Positions 33,502 to 46,279 of a stretch of 64,000 nt of DNA are shown here, one piece after another. The stretch lies in assembly GCA_024811115.1 (NCBI GenBank), contig JAKOGH010000240.1:1-64000 (forward strand), read 5' to 3'. The position numbers and the translations under genes are program-made. Under the pieces are notes generated by a model, which was not told where the DNA came from, ran no database searches, and saw only the letters and a list, made by a program, of their open reading frames with translations. The first letter of the stretch is position 1, and the number at the start of each line of letters is the position of its first letter. The stretch is from Terana coerulea. Taxonomy: Eukaryota > Basidiomycota > Agaricomycetes > Polyporales > Phanerochaetaceae.

Positions 33502-34161
33502 ATGCCGATTCCCTCATTCATTTCGAGGCGTCCCAGCCCCAGTCCTCACTTGCAGAAGAGGCAGGGCAGCTTAAAGGCAGAGGACTTCACTCTTGATGAG
33601 ACCATGCTACTAGAGCAACTCAAGAACAACGGTGCGCCACATTCTCACTCCTCGGATTTAAATATAGCTCATATACTCGACATGTTTCGTCCAGAGGACC
33701 TGAAAACGCCGCAAAAGAAGCCGACGCGAGAGGCGACCATTTTCCAGACTCGCGGGTCGACGATATTCAGTAGTGGCTCGGTGTTCGACGACCCGCAAGA
33801 CAATGTGGAACGGCAGGAACGATTTCAACCAGGTCGTCACATCACCTGCGGGTCCATCCGGCTGCATTTCTTCGATACCGCTGAGAAGGCGCCGTCAGCT
33901 CAAGGCTCGCTCACGTCCAGTCCTTGGCTTCCGGAGGCACCGAACGTGCATACGACTGATCGCCTGGACCTGGATGATTTGTTCATGTCAACGTCTCGAC
34001 ATGTTGTATATGACGAGCCCGAGTGTGCGGATATGTTGGAAGCCAATCTCCGGCCAGGCGAAGAGCCTAGCACTCCGGTACCGGTCAGGCACGAAGGAGC
34101 GTTTGAGACGGCCAGTCAAGTGGGTTCATCTGCTGTCTTGTTCTCGACATACCGTGACTAA
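33502..34161 (+). CDS. Hypothetical protein, single exon
   Basis: An uninterrupted 219-codon frame starting MPIPSFISRRPSPSPHLQKR. I prefer this ATG to the upstream one at 33385 because the leader before it is Pro/Arg-rich and unstructured. The body is acidic and Ser/Thr-rich with a few amphipathic stretches (FTLDETMLLEQLKNN, LNIAHILDMFRPEDL) and no catalytic motif, membrane helix or signal peptide. It is probably an intrinsically disordered nuclear or cytosolic protein of basidiomycetes. I do not recognise the family. It has no introns, unlike its neighbours, and sits 0.5 kb after Vps37 on the same strand. Confidence 0.6.
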   Translation: MPIPSFISRRPSPSPHLQKRQGSLKAEDFTLDETMLLEQLKNNGAPHSHSSDLNIAHILDMFRPEDLKTPQKKPTREATIFQTRGSTIFSSGSVFDDPQDNVERQERFQPGRHITCGSIRLHFFDTAEKAPSAQGSLTSSPWLPEAPNVHTTDRLDLDDLFMSTSRHVVYDEPECADMLEANLRPGEEPSTPVPVRHEGAFETASQVGSSAVLFSTYRD

Positions 34162-34593
34162 TTTGCGTGCTTATGCAGTGTAGCAGCTGAGCAAGCTCTG
34201 TACCTGAATCTGCTCGTATGAATACCTTGTCTTCGGACTTGCATCTGTATCTTAGGGTCTTCATGATCGTTGAAACTTGACAGTCTTTATCACTCCACAG
34301 CCGCAATCAAGAGGGTTGTGATCTATTACATGAACCCGAGATGGCTCGCAGAGGTCGAGGCAATGCAAACGATCGTCACTCACTGATGAATTTTCTCAGC
34401 CTCAGCTGTTAAATACGTCGCTGTTCATGCAATGCCGAGCAGATTCAAAATGCAACGCTCGCAGCTGACAGTCGAACGTTTTAATTATGCCAGCATGCTT
34501 GCCAAGAATCCGTTTGAAAGTTTGTGACATTCATGCTCCAGATGTCCACTTCATGATGTGAGAGTGTACATCATGCACCGCAGAATGCTGAAG
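34162..34593. other. Convergent intergenic region
   Basis: Separates the convergent 3' ends of the hypothetical gene and the Zn2Cys6 regulator. No coding or repeat signal seen. Confidence 0.5.
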
Positions 34594-37500
34594 CTATGAT
34601 GGAGGTATGTAGTCTGTACCAGTAAATGGGTGTGAACTGTAACCAGCGCCACTGGTGGGAGCGACATGTTGGCTACCGGGATAATTGCTGTTCACAGCCG
34701 GGCTGCCTGCGCCAATGTTCGTGATATATGAGCCCCACTCGTCCCATCTAAGCTGCCGTCAGCACGAGGGAAAACGCGAAGGATTGTAAGGACTCACTCG
34801 AAACTTTCCGGCGCGCTCGACCACATGGCCAGAGTTTCCTGGCTTGTGTTAGCTATGCTCGACAGGTCTGCGCCAGGCTGATTCGCGGGGAAAGCACCCG
34901 GAGCATACGCTGACACGCCGGATGCGGTGTTCATATCGTTCGTTGGCGTCGGGCCCGGCCAGGTCCATCCATACACTGGGACCGGGCCGGACATATCATC
35001 GTTGCTTTGCGCCATCGGCCAGGCGGCTTGTCTGTGCTGAATTGTATCCAAAACCTGGGTAATGGTGTCGTCTTGCTGGAAAGAGGCGCCCTCCGCCGCT
35101 CGGGAGTGTGCGGCCGCTGTATGTCTAGGGTTCATCGACATTGATGCCAGTGTATCGAAGGGCTGGACACCTGCAGACCCCAAAGAGGAAGCAAAGGCCT
35201 CATGGAAAGAAGCAGACGGAGGGATGTCCATTGTATGAGCCCTGCCCTTGCCCTTATCACTAAAGGAGGATCGAGTACTGCCCAGTTCCTGCAAATGCTG
35301 CGGGTTCGGACGAGCAGACGACGAATCTCCCATGGTCTTGCGGCGACCATGCGACTTCGAGCTGAACACGGAGTCCAAGGAGGGGTCGACAGGCTCTGCA
35401 GGAGTCACGGGTTCGTTGACCTCGGTAGAAGGTTGCGCGAAGACAGAGGGCGACATGTCGTACTCGTTCCATGGGTCCACCGGGTCAGCGCGGTAGGCGT
35501 CAATATCCAGTGCGGAGATGTGGTTATAGGTAGTATTCGACGAACTCGCAGTCTCGGAGGCCTGCGAGGCGACATGATAGGCTGCCGCAGAGGCCGGCGC
35601 ACCCGTCAGCTGAGAGCGAGCAGCTGACGCGCCGTGTGAGTCGTTGTCGGTCTTCGCGGCTGTTTTGGCTGGCCTTCGGTTCTGCTTTTATGCTGCGTAT
35701 CACCGCGGCATGGCTTGATGACGGGAGCGGAAGGTCTCCGGCAACAGCAAATTCGTACAACATGTCCCACAAACGTCCTGCGGTATGCCACCTGTGCCAA
35801 ATGTCAGTCCTGCGCCCTCACAGAAACAACCATGGCGCACCTGACTTCCACAACCTTCAGCATATCCATCGCCTTGTGCACATCAGCCATCTCCTTCATC
35901 TCCTTCATGGTGTTTCTCTCCCCACCAACGCGGTGGGAGTCAGAGCCGCCCCACATATTCAGCATGAGAACAATACCAGCCGTAAAAGGGGAATCTAGTG
36001 AATACTAAGTGAATTGCGCAAGGACACAGGCTTCCTAACTTGCCATGTTGTGATGTAGCACTCCCAGTGACGCATGGGTTCCCTGCCCAAGCCGCCTACA
36101 CAGGATGTCTGATACATGCACGCAGGATCGTGCGGCAGTCGTACATATCGCCAAACTAGGAAACCTTGCAGACGCGGGCGAAGCGAACGTCGACGACGAT
36201 ATGTTCCGCTTCGCGGCAATGAAGGGGCGATGGATGGTAATTTGTAGATGGTAAAAGGCGGCATGGAGCACAGCAGACTGCGCCAAAAACGTCGTGTTGG
36301 AACTTCGAGGGTCCCACTTTACTGCGGAGACGATATCAGATAGAGTGGTTATAGCTGTAAAGACCGAACATACGGTGTTGCGGCAGACCATCCAACCAAT
36401 TATTAAGCGCGGAGTCAAGCTCGCTCACTATACGCTCTTCCCATTGGGGACCGACGAAGCCCAGGATAGTTTTGGACTTCGTCGTGGAGTACTATCGATT
36501 GGTGGATTAGTCACGGCGACAAGACTGCTCTATAAACGAAGATGCTCACAATCGTGCGTAGAGCGTATGCATTGATTTGATTGAGCCGCAGCATGCAGTT
36601 GAAGAAGGATACTATGGACGGCTTGCCCGCAGGTTGCACAAATGGTTCACCATGTCGTGATGATTTTGCCAGTATTCATCATCACACTCGATAGGGAGAT
36701 CGAGGTCAAAGCTGTAACAGTCGACGTTAATAAAGCAGTCAAATTAGATAAAGAATAGACACACTCTTCGTGCTGTATCCCGCAAGGTCGCCCGAGGGCG
36801 GGACTAATGGACCAATCCAGCCAAACCAACGACCTATAGAGAGACACAAATACAATCAGGGGTGAAGGCTAACCAAAGGTCCACGTTGGAAACGTACCAA
36901 AACGCCTTCTTCAGGAGCTCATCCTCAATACTAGGTGTACTGCCATACGACTTCTTCCGGTGCGCTCCCATGTCCTGGCCAAGCTTCTGTCCAACACCCG
37001 ATATCCACCTAGCGGCCTCCGGTGACGATGACCCTCGCAAGTACATGCCTGCAAGCTAAACAAAAGCGTCAATCTCCCATGCGAACTGATGGTACTTACA
37101 CACTTACAGCCATATATTGTAACATATGGAGATTCGGCACACCATACAGCGCCTTCTTGCCGAACCAGATCTGCCTGAACCACTTCCACCCAGCGGAATG
37201 CCACTCTTCGTCGTCTTCGCCTTCACGCCAGGAGTCATCTTGCACGCTCTCCAGTCTTCCCGTGCCTTGGTCCCGTTTCTGACGCTCCTGCGTGGTGAGC
37301 CGTCCTTCATCGTCGCCGATACCGAGCAACACAGTCCGGTCGGTACACCATCTGGCACCGAGGGCGCAAACCAGCAGGACTAAGGTGCCGATGTCCTCGT
37401 CGGTATGATGCTTCCCTTCCTCAATGTAACGTTCCAAGGTCGGGCGATGAAGGAGAGGAATGTACGTGTTTTGTATGTCAAAATACGCATTGACAAGGGT

Positions 37501-39182
37501 ACGCATGAGCTTTTGGTGCGGAAATCGGTAGTTCGCCTTCGGCACGGGTAGGGCCCACTGTAGGATGATTGGTCAAATGTGCGCTGCTAAAGGGTTATTT
37601 GCGACCTACGTGGTGCTGCATTCCGTAATGCGGACAACCACAAGGCAGGGTATCGGTGGCGGCTCCCTGGCCTCCCCCCTGGCTTGTGCGTCTGGTCAAA
37701 CTGATCTTTGGATTGTTGCGGGTGCAGTTCGTCAGCAGAATCAGAGCTCGGGCATGGGTGCTCCTGTTGCGATGGGCTGTCGCAGTCGGCATCGGGATCA
37801 TGGCCGCCCAGAATGCTAGCACTGCGCCAGTATTCGCTCTTCATATCCACGGCAGTCTTCAAGATAGAAAAGGTACTACTCTTGCCGAAGAATCGCCCAT
37901 CCATAGTGCTCGCATCGGCAGATATTGCCGTAAACGACGGCATGGCCGAATGGTATCGGCGGGGACCGCCAGAGCTCGAGGCTCCAGGAGACGAAGCACT
38001 GCGTAAATGAGAGCGAGAGCGACCTGGCGCAGGCGAACTGGCATCGTCATCCATCGTATACGAGGCCGGTGAACTGCCACCGTCTTCGGAAGAAGGGGAA
38101 TCCGAATGCCGCATAGCTTTTTGATGCAGCTGAGCTAATCGGTATGATAGAGGGTGCCTAGTAGTGAGCTCATCCTCTGAGTCAGGCATCTCTTCTCCAT
38201 CTTGAGCATTGGGTGGTGCAGAGCGTAGTGGGACGGTCAACGCGGATGGATTCGCTTTGCGCGGTGTCGGCGGGGGTACAGGCAAAAGTGCATTAGAGGT
38301 CAGGAACGTAAGACCTTCTCGAGACATTTGAGGGGGAGAACCCAATGAAGGTGGTATAGCATACATGAAGCTCGACTGGTCATCCGATCCGGACAGGCGT
38401 GCACCCATGACGGGATTTACGATCGTAGATTCGTCGTCTTCACCGTGATTATATTCAGCGTCGATCCTGGAACTCTCTTCCATAGCGGCATCGAGGTCTC
38501 CGAGAAGGTCTGAACCGGGGGCAAGCTGCAGAATCCAGTGACTTCGTTGAATGTTGCGGATATGATGACATGTGAGCCAACGTACCTTGTTGAGCAGTTC
38601 CTCCATTTGCGCCACGCGCTGCTCCAGACGTTCAGTATATCCTTTCGGCCTTAGACGGCGCTATGGTAGTGCAGCAGGAGTCAAAGGAGACCGATAAGAG
38701 AGGTAGGCTGCGAACCTTAGGGGCACTATGTACATATGAACACTCTTCATCAAAGGTAGCACAGTTCGTGCACTTCTGTCCTTCCCTCTGCTCTCCGTCG
38801 CCTTTGTATGAGCTTCGTGAGCTGCACTTCGATGCTTTGATATGACCACTTACAACGAACTAGATAACGAAGGTTAGCGACGTGCGATTCATATAGTTTC
38901 CACCGACACTAATGTACGGATTGGCACATTGATAGCATTGCCAGGCAAGCGACCGCGCCAACCAGGTGTTTTGGGGACTTGCCGCCTACTGTCTTGCGTG
39001 CACCGGCAGCACCTAGGGCCATGTGCGACGCTTCGTCCACCCCAGTACACGGTATCGAGACATAGCGACAAGAAGTTCCACGTACCTTTCTTCTGTCTGC
39101 ACATGTCGCATGCTCTTCCCACCTTCCTCTTCTTGCGACTCTTCTCGCCCGTACGAGCAAGGTCATCCTCTCCTGAAGACAT
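34594..39182 (-). CDS. Zn2Cys6 fungal-specific transcription factor
   Basis: A nuclear DNA-binding regulator. ATG at 39182, stop TAG at 34594, many exons. The N-terminus is basic (GEKSRKKRKVGRACDMCRQK) and the binuclear zinc cluster reads CDMCRQKK-VRC-DGEQREGQKCTNCATFDEEC once spliced: six cysteines in the right spacing. A 6-nt exon (38854-38859) is required to supply Val-Arg and the first base of the third Cys codon. The dimerisation helix GYTERLEQRVAQMEELLNK follows, then a long Ser/Pro-rich linker with FGKSSTFSILKTAVDMKSEY. The fungal transcription-factor middle homology region has YFDIQNTYIPLLHRPTLER, FRQIWFGKKALYGVPNLHML, LVWLDWSISPALGRPCGI and HLQITIHRPFI. A disordered activation-type tail ends near GTDYIPPS. 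It appears intact. The regulon cannot be inferred from the neighbours. Confidence 0.87.
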
Positions 39183-40239
39183 GCTGTGGTTTTGAAGGCG
39201 TGCAGGGGCGTGTTCCTCGGCTCTGAACGTCTAGCCTTGGAGAAATCGTCGCTTGCCGTCGTTGATCCCTTCCGAACGACTAGTCGAGGTGGGAAAGGAC
39301 AGTGCTGTCTGCAGCGGAATAGGGAGTAGGCTGCCCATGCTGGGACTCCGGAAGGCGATCATTGCCGAGGGGAGACGCACGCGATGTGTCATTTTGAAGC
39401 GCCGATTGATGGGTTCGGTATCGAGCCTTTGTGGCGCTGGCTAGCTCGGCCGATCCGTTTCACAGACTCTTACTTCTTTACTTACCACGTAAGCAGTAAG
39501 TAATTAAAGTAATAACAAGGGCGGTCAGCTGTTCGCTTACACATTGCTTACTCATGACAGGCGCTCAGGCTTACGACAACTGCGAGTCATTTCTGGGCCA
39601 GAGCCGGTTCCGTCGACTCAGCTGAAACCTTGATGGACGACTTCATCTCCCTTACACGCTATAGTACGGCTTTCACATCGACATGATGTGCATTGGGGGC
39701 GGTACCGAATGTCACTAGCGCAGTAAATGAGCTTGACCCGGAAGAGAGGTCGACGTAGTACCGTGAGCGGCGACGGTCAAAACTCGGACGTGTTGCCATT
39801 CGAGGTCGTACATCAGCTGGGCGATGTCACCTCCAGCGCGGTGAGCTGTCTTGCAATGTATACAATCCCTATTCTATTCAGTATGCTTGACACCCTAGAT
39901 CTTTGTTGATGGCTGCGATGCGTTGACTCAGGGCTGTGCTAGGTCCGCAAGTCTAACTCACTAGGGATCCACATTTCTTGAAACCCACGGACGTCGACGT
40001 TGTCTCGAATCGGTCAACTTGGGCCTAGACGCTAGTGTCTCTGTATCTCTTTGGTGGTCATTATCACACGAACGATACCAACCTTCTTAGAGTCTAGTAC
40101 TAGGGTGAAATGAACATTTATCATGCATTTTACTACCAGTGCGTCTCCATCGCACGCCTCCCATTACAGTTCTGAAGGCAACATATCACTATGCTGCCCT
40201 TGAACGTCACGTTGGTTTGTTATAGATGAGCAGGAACGA
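39183..40239. other. Upstream region of the transcription factor gene
   Basis: About 1 kb of upstream DNA without recognisable coding sequence. It contains a short A/T-rich AGTAAGTAATTAAAGTAATAAC-like patch near 39495. Confidence 0.45.
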
Positions 40240-41170
40240 GAGTCTTGACGTGTAGGTCCGACCCGCACCGAAAGTTGCAGATCATGGAAGGCATAATTTG
40301 GTGGGCTTGAAACTAAAACGGCTGACGCCGATCGAGCTGAATTGAAATCTCGACAACTGATCCGTGTCGGTAATCTAGTATGTGCGATCAGACCAGTTCA
40401 CCTAAGGTTAGTATAGCTCAAAATGGCTTATCTAGGTACCATCTGAAGTGCTTGACAGCAATTCCAACACGCAGAGAGGTACACTGTGTCATTGTAACTT
40501 TGCAGAGATCTTGGTTCATTTGTTCTAAGTAGGTGGCCTGATATTAGCTCAAAAAGATGCAAATAAGGAGCAACACAGCTTCGTCTTCATGTGTCCTGTC
40601 AGCATCATATTCTGACGGTGCAATTTTTAAGGTTCTCGGGCCCACTCAATGGTCATTCTTTGTGCCGTTGTGCTGCACTGCCACTGGCGAAATTTCAATT
40701 CGAAGTGATACCCCGTAAGATTGTGCCGGAATGTGGTGAGTACTCTGCATGCTCATAGTTCACCAGTTGTTAACAAGTGACCAGGTATCTGCTGCCTTGA
40801 GCACTCCCGGAGGACAAAACAACACGTGAAGGCCGTTGTAAACGCGTCTATGTAGAAGAGTCTCCGACGTGTCGGTGGGTTCATGGCATCAAGTTGTTAG
40901 TCCCTTTTGTGGTGATACCGGCACGACCCGTGGAGAAAAGGGCCCGGAACTCTTGGGTGAGACATTAATCAATACTCAGAGTGTATTGTAGAGAGGTGGA
41001 CAGCTGTGGGTTTTGCAGCTGCGCTGCCAGACTCGGAGTTTGCGTCCGCAACTAACCGTGCCGTTGTTTGCCATCCTAGCATGTCAAAGGGAAAAACGCC
41101 GTGATATATCTACGGCCGTTACCTCAGCCTCAAATTCCCTTATACAACCCCTTTCGCTGGTAGACTCAGA

Positions 41171-41891
41171 ATGTCAGACACACCTCTACCGCGAATACGC
41201 GACCTTTTCCCCGGTGAGTGCACTATAGCTCTGGTATGACGGATATTCATGTCTTATAATTCGTAGAGCTCTTCAGTGGTAGTGGTAGTGCCTTGACAAC
41301 CAGGGTAAACCAGCACGCCGAAGACACAGCGACTCGTGGGGTGAGCATATTCGGGTTAATCCTCGGCTTGGTTAACTATAGACAAACTTGCTACCAGCCT
41401 CCCCCACTTGATTCTGCGACTGGTCCAGTGGTGAACGTTGCGGGGGCACGCGGCAGCGGGGCCAATGTTAGCTTTCAACAATCTAGGACGCCGCCTGCCG
41501 GAAGTCGCACAGTACCTGCTCAAGATAGCACTGTGCAGGGTACCCCAGCTTTGAACAGGTCAAGAAGGGTGAAGCGCTATGTATGTGATTTGTGTACGAA
41601 GGCATTTGAAAGGTGAATGCCGCTTCTCGCGAGGTTAAGCATCCCGAATTCACGATGCTCGCCTGTAGGCCGTGCTCTCTGCAAGTACACATGCGTTCAC
41701 ACACCGGCGAGAAACGTAAGTGTACAGTCTTGTTGACTGTTAATACTACGTGCATCTACTCACACACGCTTCTAGCGTACCTTTGTGCTATCGTGGGATG
41801 CACCAAGAGGTTTCAAACCAAATCAAACTTGCGCAGGCATCAACTCACCGCTCACGTCGCACGAATGGAGCCTCAGAAACGGTACATGTAA
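41171..41891 (+). CDS. Two-finger C2H2 zinc-finger protein, copy 1
   Basis: ATG at 41171, stop TAA at 41889-41891, five exons. It starts MSDTPLPRIRDLFP and has a variable Gly/Ser/Gln-rich middle and a basic patch (SRRVKRY). Two adjacent fingers follow: YVCDLCTKAFERPCSLQVHM joined by RSHTGEKP, the classic TGEKP linker, to YLCAIVGCTKRFQTKSNLRR then HQLTAH. The fingers are split by two introns; the second interrupts the linker Pro codon. This pattern suits a sequence-specific transcription regulator with N-terminal regulatory sequence and C-terminal DNA-binding domain. A paralog at 47251-47980 has the same exon plan. All exons join in phase, so the gene looks functional. Confidence 0.82.
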
Positions 41892-42972
41892 CATATTCAA
41901 GGCGGCATAATGGCCTTTTCTGAAGATGAGGAGGAGCTATTCAGTATCCAGGACTCAGACCGGTGCTACTGTGGGTAGGAGTTGCACGTGCTCTATGCCG
42001 GAAAGTTGGACTGTCCGGTCAGACCGTGAGGTTGAACCTGTACTATAAATGTAGTCAAAGACTATTCGGCAGATTGTTTTAGCTTATCTCGGAATTACAC
42101 ATTGAGCATTGAGCATTGAGCAAAGTGACAGGCGTATCATGCGTCCCGTCCTGCTTCACTAAATCACATCTTCTCCACATTCGACCTAAAGCGCCGATAT
42201 ATTCGATGTTCACCCCCTGGGAACGTATGTGATCTGCGAAAGTCTAGAAGCTAAAATAAATCCCGATAAGCTGATGCATAAGTGTCTTCGCCTTAATCAT
42301 TGAGTGGTGCTATGACGGTCGATAACACACGCCGCTCTGCTGAAACACTAGCAGAGTACATCCGCGGGACCATTCCCATGCTCATATACTCAAGTTGTGA
42401 GGCGGGAACAAATATGATAACCGTGGCGGGGAATGTGACCCAATCGAAGTTGTTGTAGATGATAAGTGCTGCGAAACCCGACGCTTCCATCTGCACAGCG
42501 TGGCCTCGTGGCTGAGAATATGGTTCACAGAAGGTATACTCATTTTCTGAGATGACAGCTAAGAGCATCTATACAATCAAGGACGAGCTCCCTTCGGAAC
42601 AGCAGGAAGCTGGCATCGCGCAATAGGAGGAGGTAGTGTGATATGGTGGCCCGTTGTCCTCGAGGCGTCCTAATATGGCAAGCAAGAGCTTTGAATTATA
42701 ACAAGGCCAAACAGAACGTGCGAGGAGCCGCCCGCTTCAGGGCTTACTGCGACCAGTCAACTAGTCACCAGTCACTCACCGCTGCCACGACGCCTAGCAG
42801 CCATCTGTCTGCTTCCTTCCCGCTCATACATCTCTTGATGGCAACGTTCTCCCTCTTCAATCTGTAACCGATCTACTACAAGCGACATTTCTGGTTTCAC
42901 TACGCCCTCCACCGCCGTCCCGTCGGCCTCAGCATCTCACGCGTACGACTTTTCAGCGTGGGCTAGCTTACC
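41892..42972. other. Intergenic within the duplicated segment
   Basis: Part of duplication copy 1. It contains a small triplication of ATTGAGC near 42100-42120 and the promoter of PIG-U. No other gene seen. Confidence 0.5.
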
Positions 42973-44604
42973 ATGGACATCGACTTCGACGTCTCATTTC
43001 CCGCGCTCGTGCTCGGACGACTTCTTCTTGCTTTCTTGCGCCTACCCGAGCCGCTTAAGCACGACCATCAACTCTCATCTCCGCTGACGTCCTATCCACG
43101 CTGTTGGTACCGCTCATCACACCAACTTCGCAATGTCTCTCATCTAGTCTACCAGTGCAGGAAGGAGTCTATCTGTTCAACCACGGCGTTGATCCGTACT
43201 CAGGCGGTCTGTTTAGACACGTAAGCACGCCCTCCTTGTCAATGTCAACCAACTAACGGCAGACGCAGTCACCACTCCTACTGTCGCTGTTTACCACCGT
43301 CCTGCCTCTGAACCACTACACATCCGCGGTATTATGGACCGCTTCCGACGCAATAGCTGCTTGGGCACTGGTTCAGATATGGAGGGCACGCCAGCAGTTG
43401 AAGGGGAAGAGTTCGAGGGATACAATGGTCGCCGCAGTGTGAGCTCTTGTTTCTCTCCGGATAGGATCCGCGTTTTGATTAACTGCAGCGCCTGAAGATA
43501 TCTTCTGAATCCGTATATCCTCTTATCGACTCTAGCTTTGTCAACATCAACGTTTGAGAACGCGCTTCTCCTGCTGAGTGTCATGTTCGCATGTCAAGGT
43601 CCGTACCTCCGTGCTGGCCACAGGGCACGTTTCGTTGAACCTTATGCATAGCGCAAACCTCGCTTGCACTTCTCACACTTGCGGTCGCGACACATCTCTG
43701 CCTCACATCGGCGTTATTCATACTCCCGGTCGCGCTCCTGCTTTTGACAACGCCCATCTCGCACCTTGCGTCACCGCGTCCGTATCCACACGCGGCTCGA
43801 GACATTCTCAAACGCACTGGGCCCATGTTTGCGGAGTATATGGCGTACCTATTGGCATTGGTGGGCGCAGCCATGTTAACATCCGGAGGTTGGGGATGGG
43901 TGAGCAAAACATGGGGCGCAACGTGAGTCTGTGTTGTTGATTCTCGTTCAAGGGCTATTCTTATGGAGACTTGGTAGATTCACACTGCCAGACCTGACGC
44001 CCAACCCTGGTCTGTGGTGGTATTTCTTCACTGAAATGTTCGACCACTTCCGGCCGTTCTTCTTGATCGTCTTCTCGGTCAGTATCTCCTCTAGCTCTGG
44101 TTAACGTTGACTCACATGCCGGTGTACAGATACATCTAGCGATTTATCCTCTACCGCTCTCGATCAAATTCCAGCATGACCTGCTCTACGCGATATACGT
44201 CCTCGCTGGCGCACTTGCGACCTTCAAACCCTACCCTCGTTGGCCGACGCAGGGTTGTTCGTTAGTATGGCCGTACTGTTCCCCGAAACATACGCACGTG
44301 AGTGTTCTGAATCTGTCTACTCGCATCATTATCTTACTTTACTTTTCTAGATATGCGTACGCCCTTTCCCACGCTTCCTCATTCACTTGCATTCCTCATT
44401 ACTGCTGCCACTCTTCCATCACTTGTGGTTGGGCTCCGGCACGGGAATGCGAACTTCTTCTATGCCATCACACTTGTGTGGGGTATCGGGATGGGCTTGA
44501 GCGTGGGCGATGCGGTTTGGTCCGGACTAGTCACTGGCATCAAGGGGAGCTACAAAAGGATGCCGTGGACGGAGAGTGGGAGATCGCGCAGGAGTAGACG
44601 ATAA
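42973..44604 (+). CDS. GPI transamidase subunit PIG-U / Gab1, one frameshift
   Basis: A multi-pass ER membrane subunit of the GPI transamidase complex, which attaches GPI anchors to proteins. ATG at 42973, stop TAA at 44602-44604, at least seven exons. Recognisable blocks: [71 protein letters not shown] and [20 protein letters not shown]. Then come [20 protein letters not shown] with [38 protein letters not shown], and the last helices with [17 protein letters not shown]. Intron 4 runs GTCCGT..GCATAG near 43598-43650. A single missing base near 44231-44240 (KPYP to LADAGLF) breaks the frame. Its 5' end lies in the duplicated segment, so a truncated relic exists at 49485. Confidence 0.88.
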
Positions 44605-46279
44605 CGTCGTTTGGTGGGATTAGCTCTGGATCTACGTATCAGGTTGGCTGAAAAGTATTGTTTTGTCCTTTTGTTATTTGACAGTCGACGAATCAGTTCT
44701 GTGGTTGGCGGTCGGCGGTAACGGCAGCCTCTTTCTCCGATTTCCAAGTCTAATACCAAGACATGAAGGCTCCGCTTCGATTAAGAGCAGTACAAGCGGT
44801 CTGCTCGCGCTACATATATTTTTCGTCACCAAGCATGAAGAAGCCGCAATCTCCAAGCGCTGCGTACAGTACTGCTTTCACAGACTCCTGTGCATCTATG
44901 GTTTTCGAGGCGCTCGAAGGTCCGGCCAACGAGGACTTCCGTTTATGCTTCCGTGTCCGTTTGGTGTTTTGCAGCTCTGTGGTCTACTCTGGTGTGATGG
45001 CGGGCTGCATCCGTGTCTTGTCCAGCTTGCGCTTACATCGCCTTAACAGACCCCCCGATAAACTTTCTTGTCGGCATCGCTGGCGTCAATCCGCGGGACG
45101 ATCATGCAAGCCATAAGTACGACAGCACGCTCATCCCCTAATAAAACAAGTAGAAGCTCGCCTATCGCGGGGAAGGTGTCTAGATGCCTGAGCAAGCCGA
45201 AGAATAAGTGCAGCTCAGTCACCTGCGGCGGGGAGCAGACAACATCTAAGCGTCGTCGAAATTGCAATTCCTCGTCTCGCGCGCTTTCTAGGTGCGTAGC
45301 TAGTTCAGCTCGCCCAGTGCAAGGGTGCTTGGTGTGCAAAGCGCTGACGTGCCATACTAATTAGCTATATCAAGGATGCGATGTGCGCGTCCGCTTGACC
45401 ACAGCCGCGCTGACAGCTTATATGCACCCGCGGGGTGGGCCGCATTCCAGTCCATGGCGTAATTGATGGCTAGGGCCAAGCTAGGGCCCACGGTACCGCG
45501 GGCTGTATTGAGCGGCGCAGTATTGGTCGCTATGGGCCGGAGGGGCTCGGGCAAGCCGGTCAGATTGCACGCTCAAGTATGAGCACTGGGCTTTGGAACG
45601 CGTTCGAGGCGCTTGGCGAAATGGAACTCACCTGACGATGGCATGCGAGACGCTAGATGTCTGTGTTTGTACACCAAGGTGTGTACCAGATGTTTTGCCA
45701 TACTCTAATATTAAGGTGCTCATTCGCTACGTCCGCTTGTGTAAACGACGGCCTCCACCTACAGGCTGCAGGCGTGTGCGACAAAATGTGATTTGCCAAG
45801 ATCAAGCCGCAGAGTTCTTTCGGCCTGAAGTGCAAGACCGTAGTACATGCAGAGTACGTCGTGAAGAAGCTAGGCCCCAGAAATCGCGCGGATAGCATGG
45901 CTGACTCGGGTGCCGGCGAACTGCCGAAAGGCATTGTGGAGGATTGAACTAAGCAGTAGGTCAGCATTGGTAACTGCAATAGCGAAACACTGGCCTGATT
46001 GCAATCAGCAGAGACCACGTCCGATGCCCTCCACATGCCGAGGCTGGGCATATGCTGATGCAGAAGTCTTTGTGACGTTGGCTTTCCATGTGGCTTTGCA
46101 AGCATTCGTACAAGTACTCTGTGCAATTCCGATGATGACGTTGGCTTCCGCGTCTTGCTATCCGAGCCACCCGTATGCTGGAGCAACGTCACCAATCTCT
46201 GTACCTTCAAATGCTGGTTTGACGGTGCCACACCGCTATACCGCCCTTGATCACAAGGTGGGTCTGCTACAGTTGGGCT
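44605..46279. other. Spacer between duplication copies
   Basis: About 1.7 kb without a recognised gene. A long minus-strand frame spans 45653-46444 but starts at a non-ATG codon and continues into the duplicated non-coding segment, so I treat it as chance. Confidence 0.45.

Larger units (their letters stand above)
40240..43243 (+). repeat. Segmental duplication, copy 1
   Basis: This stretch aligns in the same orientation with 46280-49755. It covers about 0.9 kb upstream of a C2H2 gene, the whole C2H2 gene, its 3' region, and the first two exons of PIG-U. Shared landmarks include CTTATCTAGGTACCATCT near 40428 and 46490, and ATGGCAAGCAAGAGC near 42674 and 48736. Similarity ends in PIG-U intron 2 at about 43243. 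The offset is about 6.06-6.08 kb until the C2H2 genes and about 6.5 kb at PIG-U. Confidence 0.85.
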
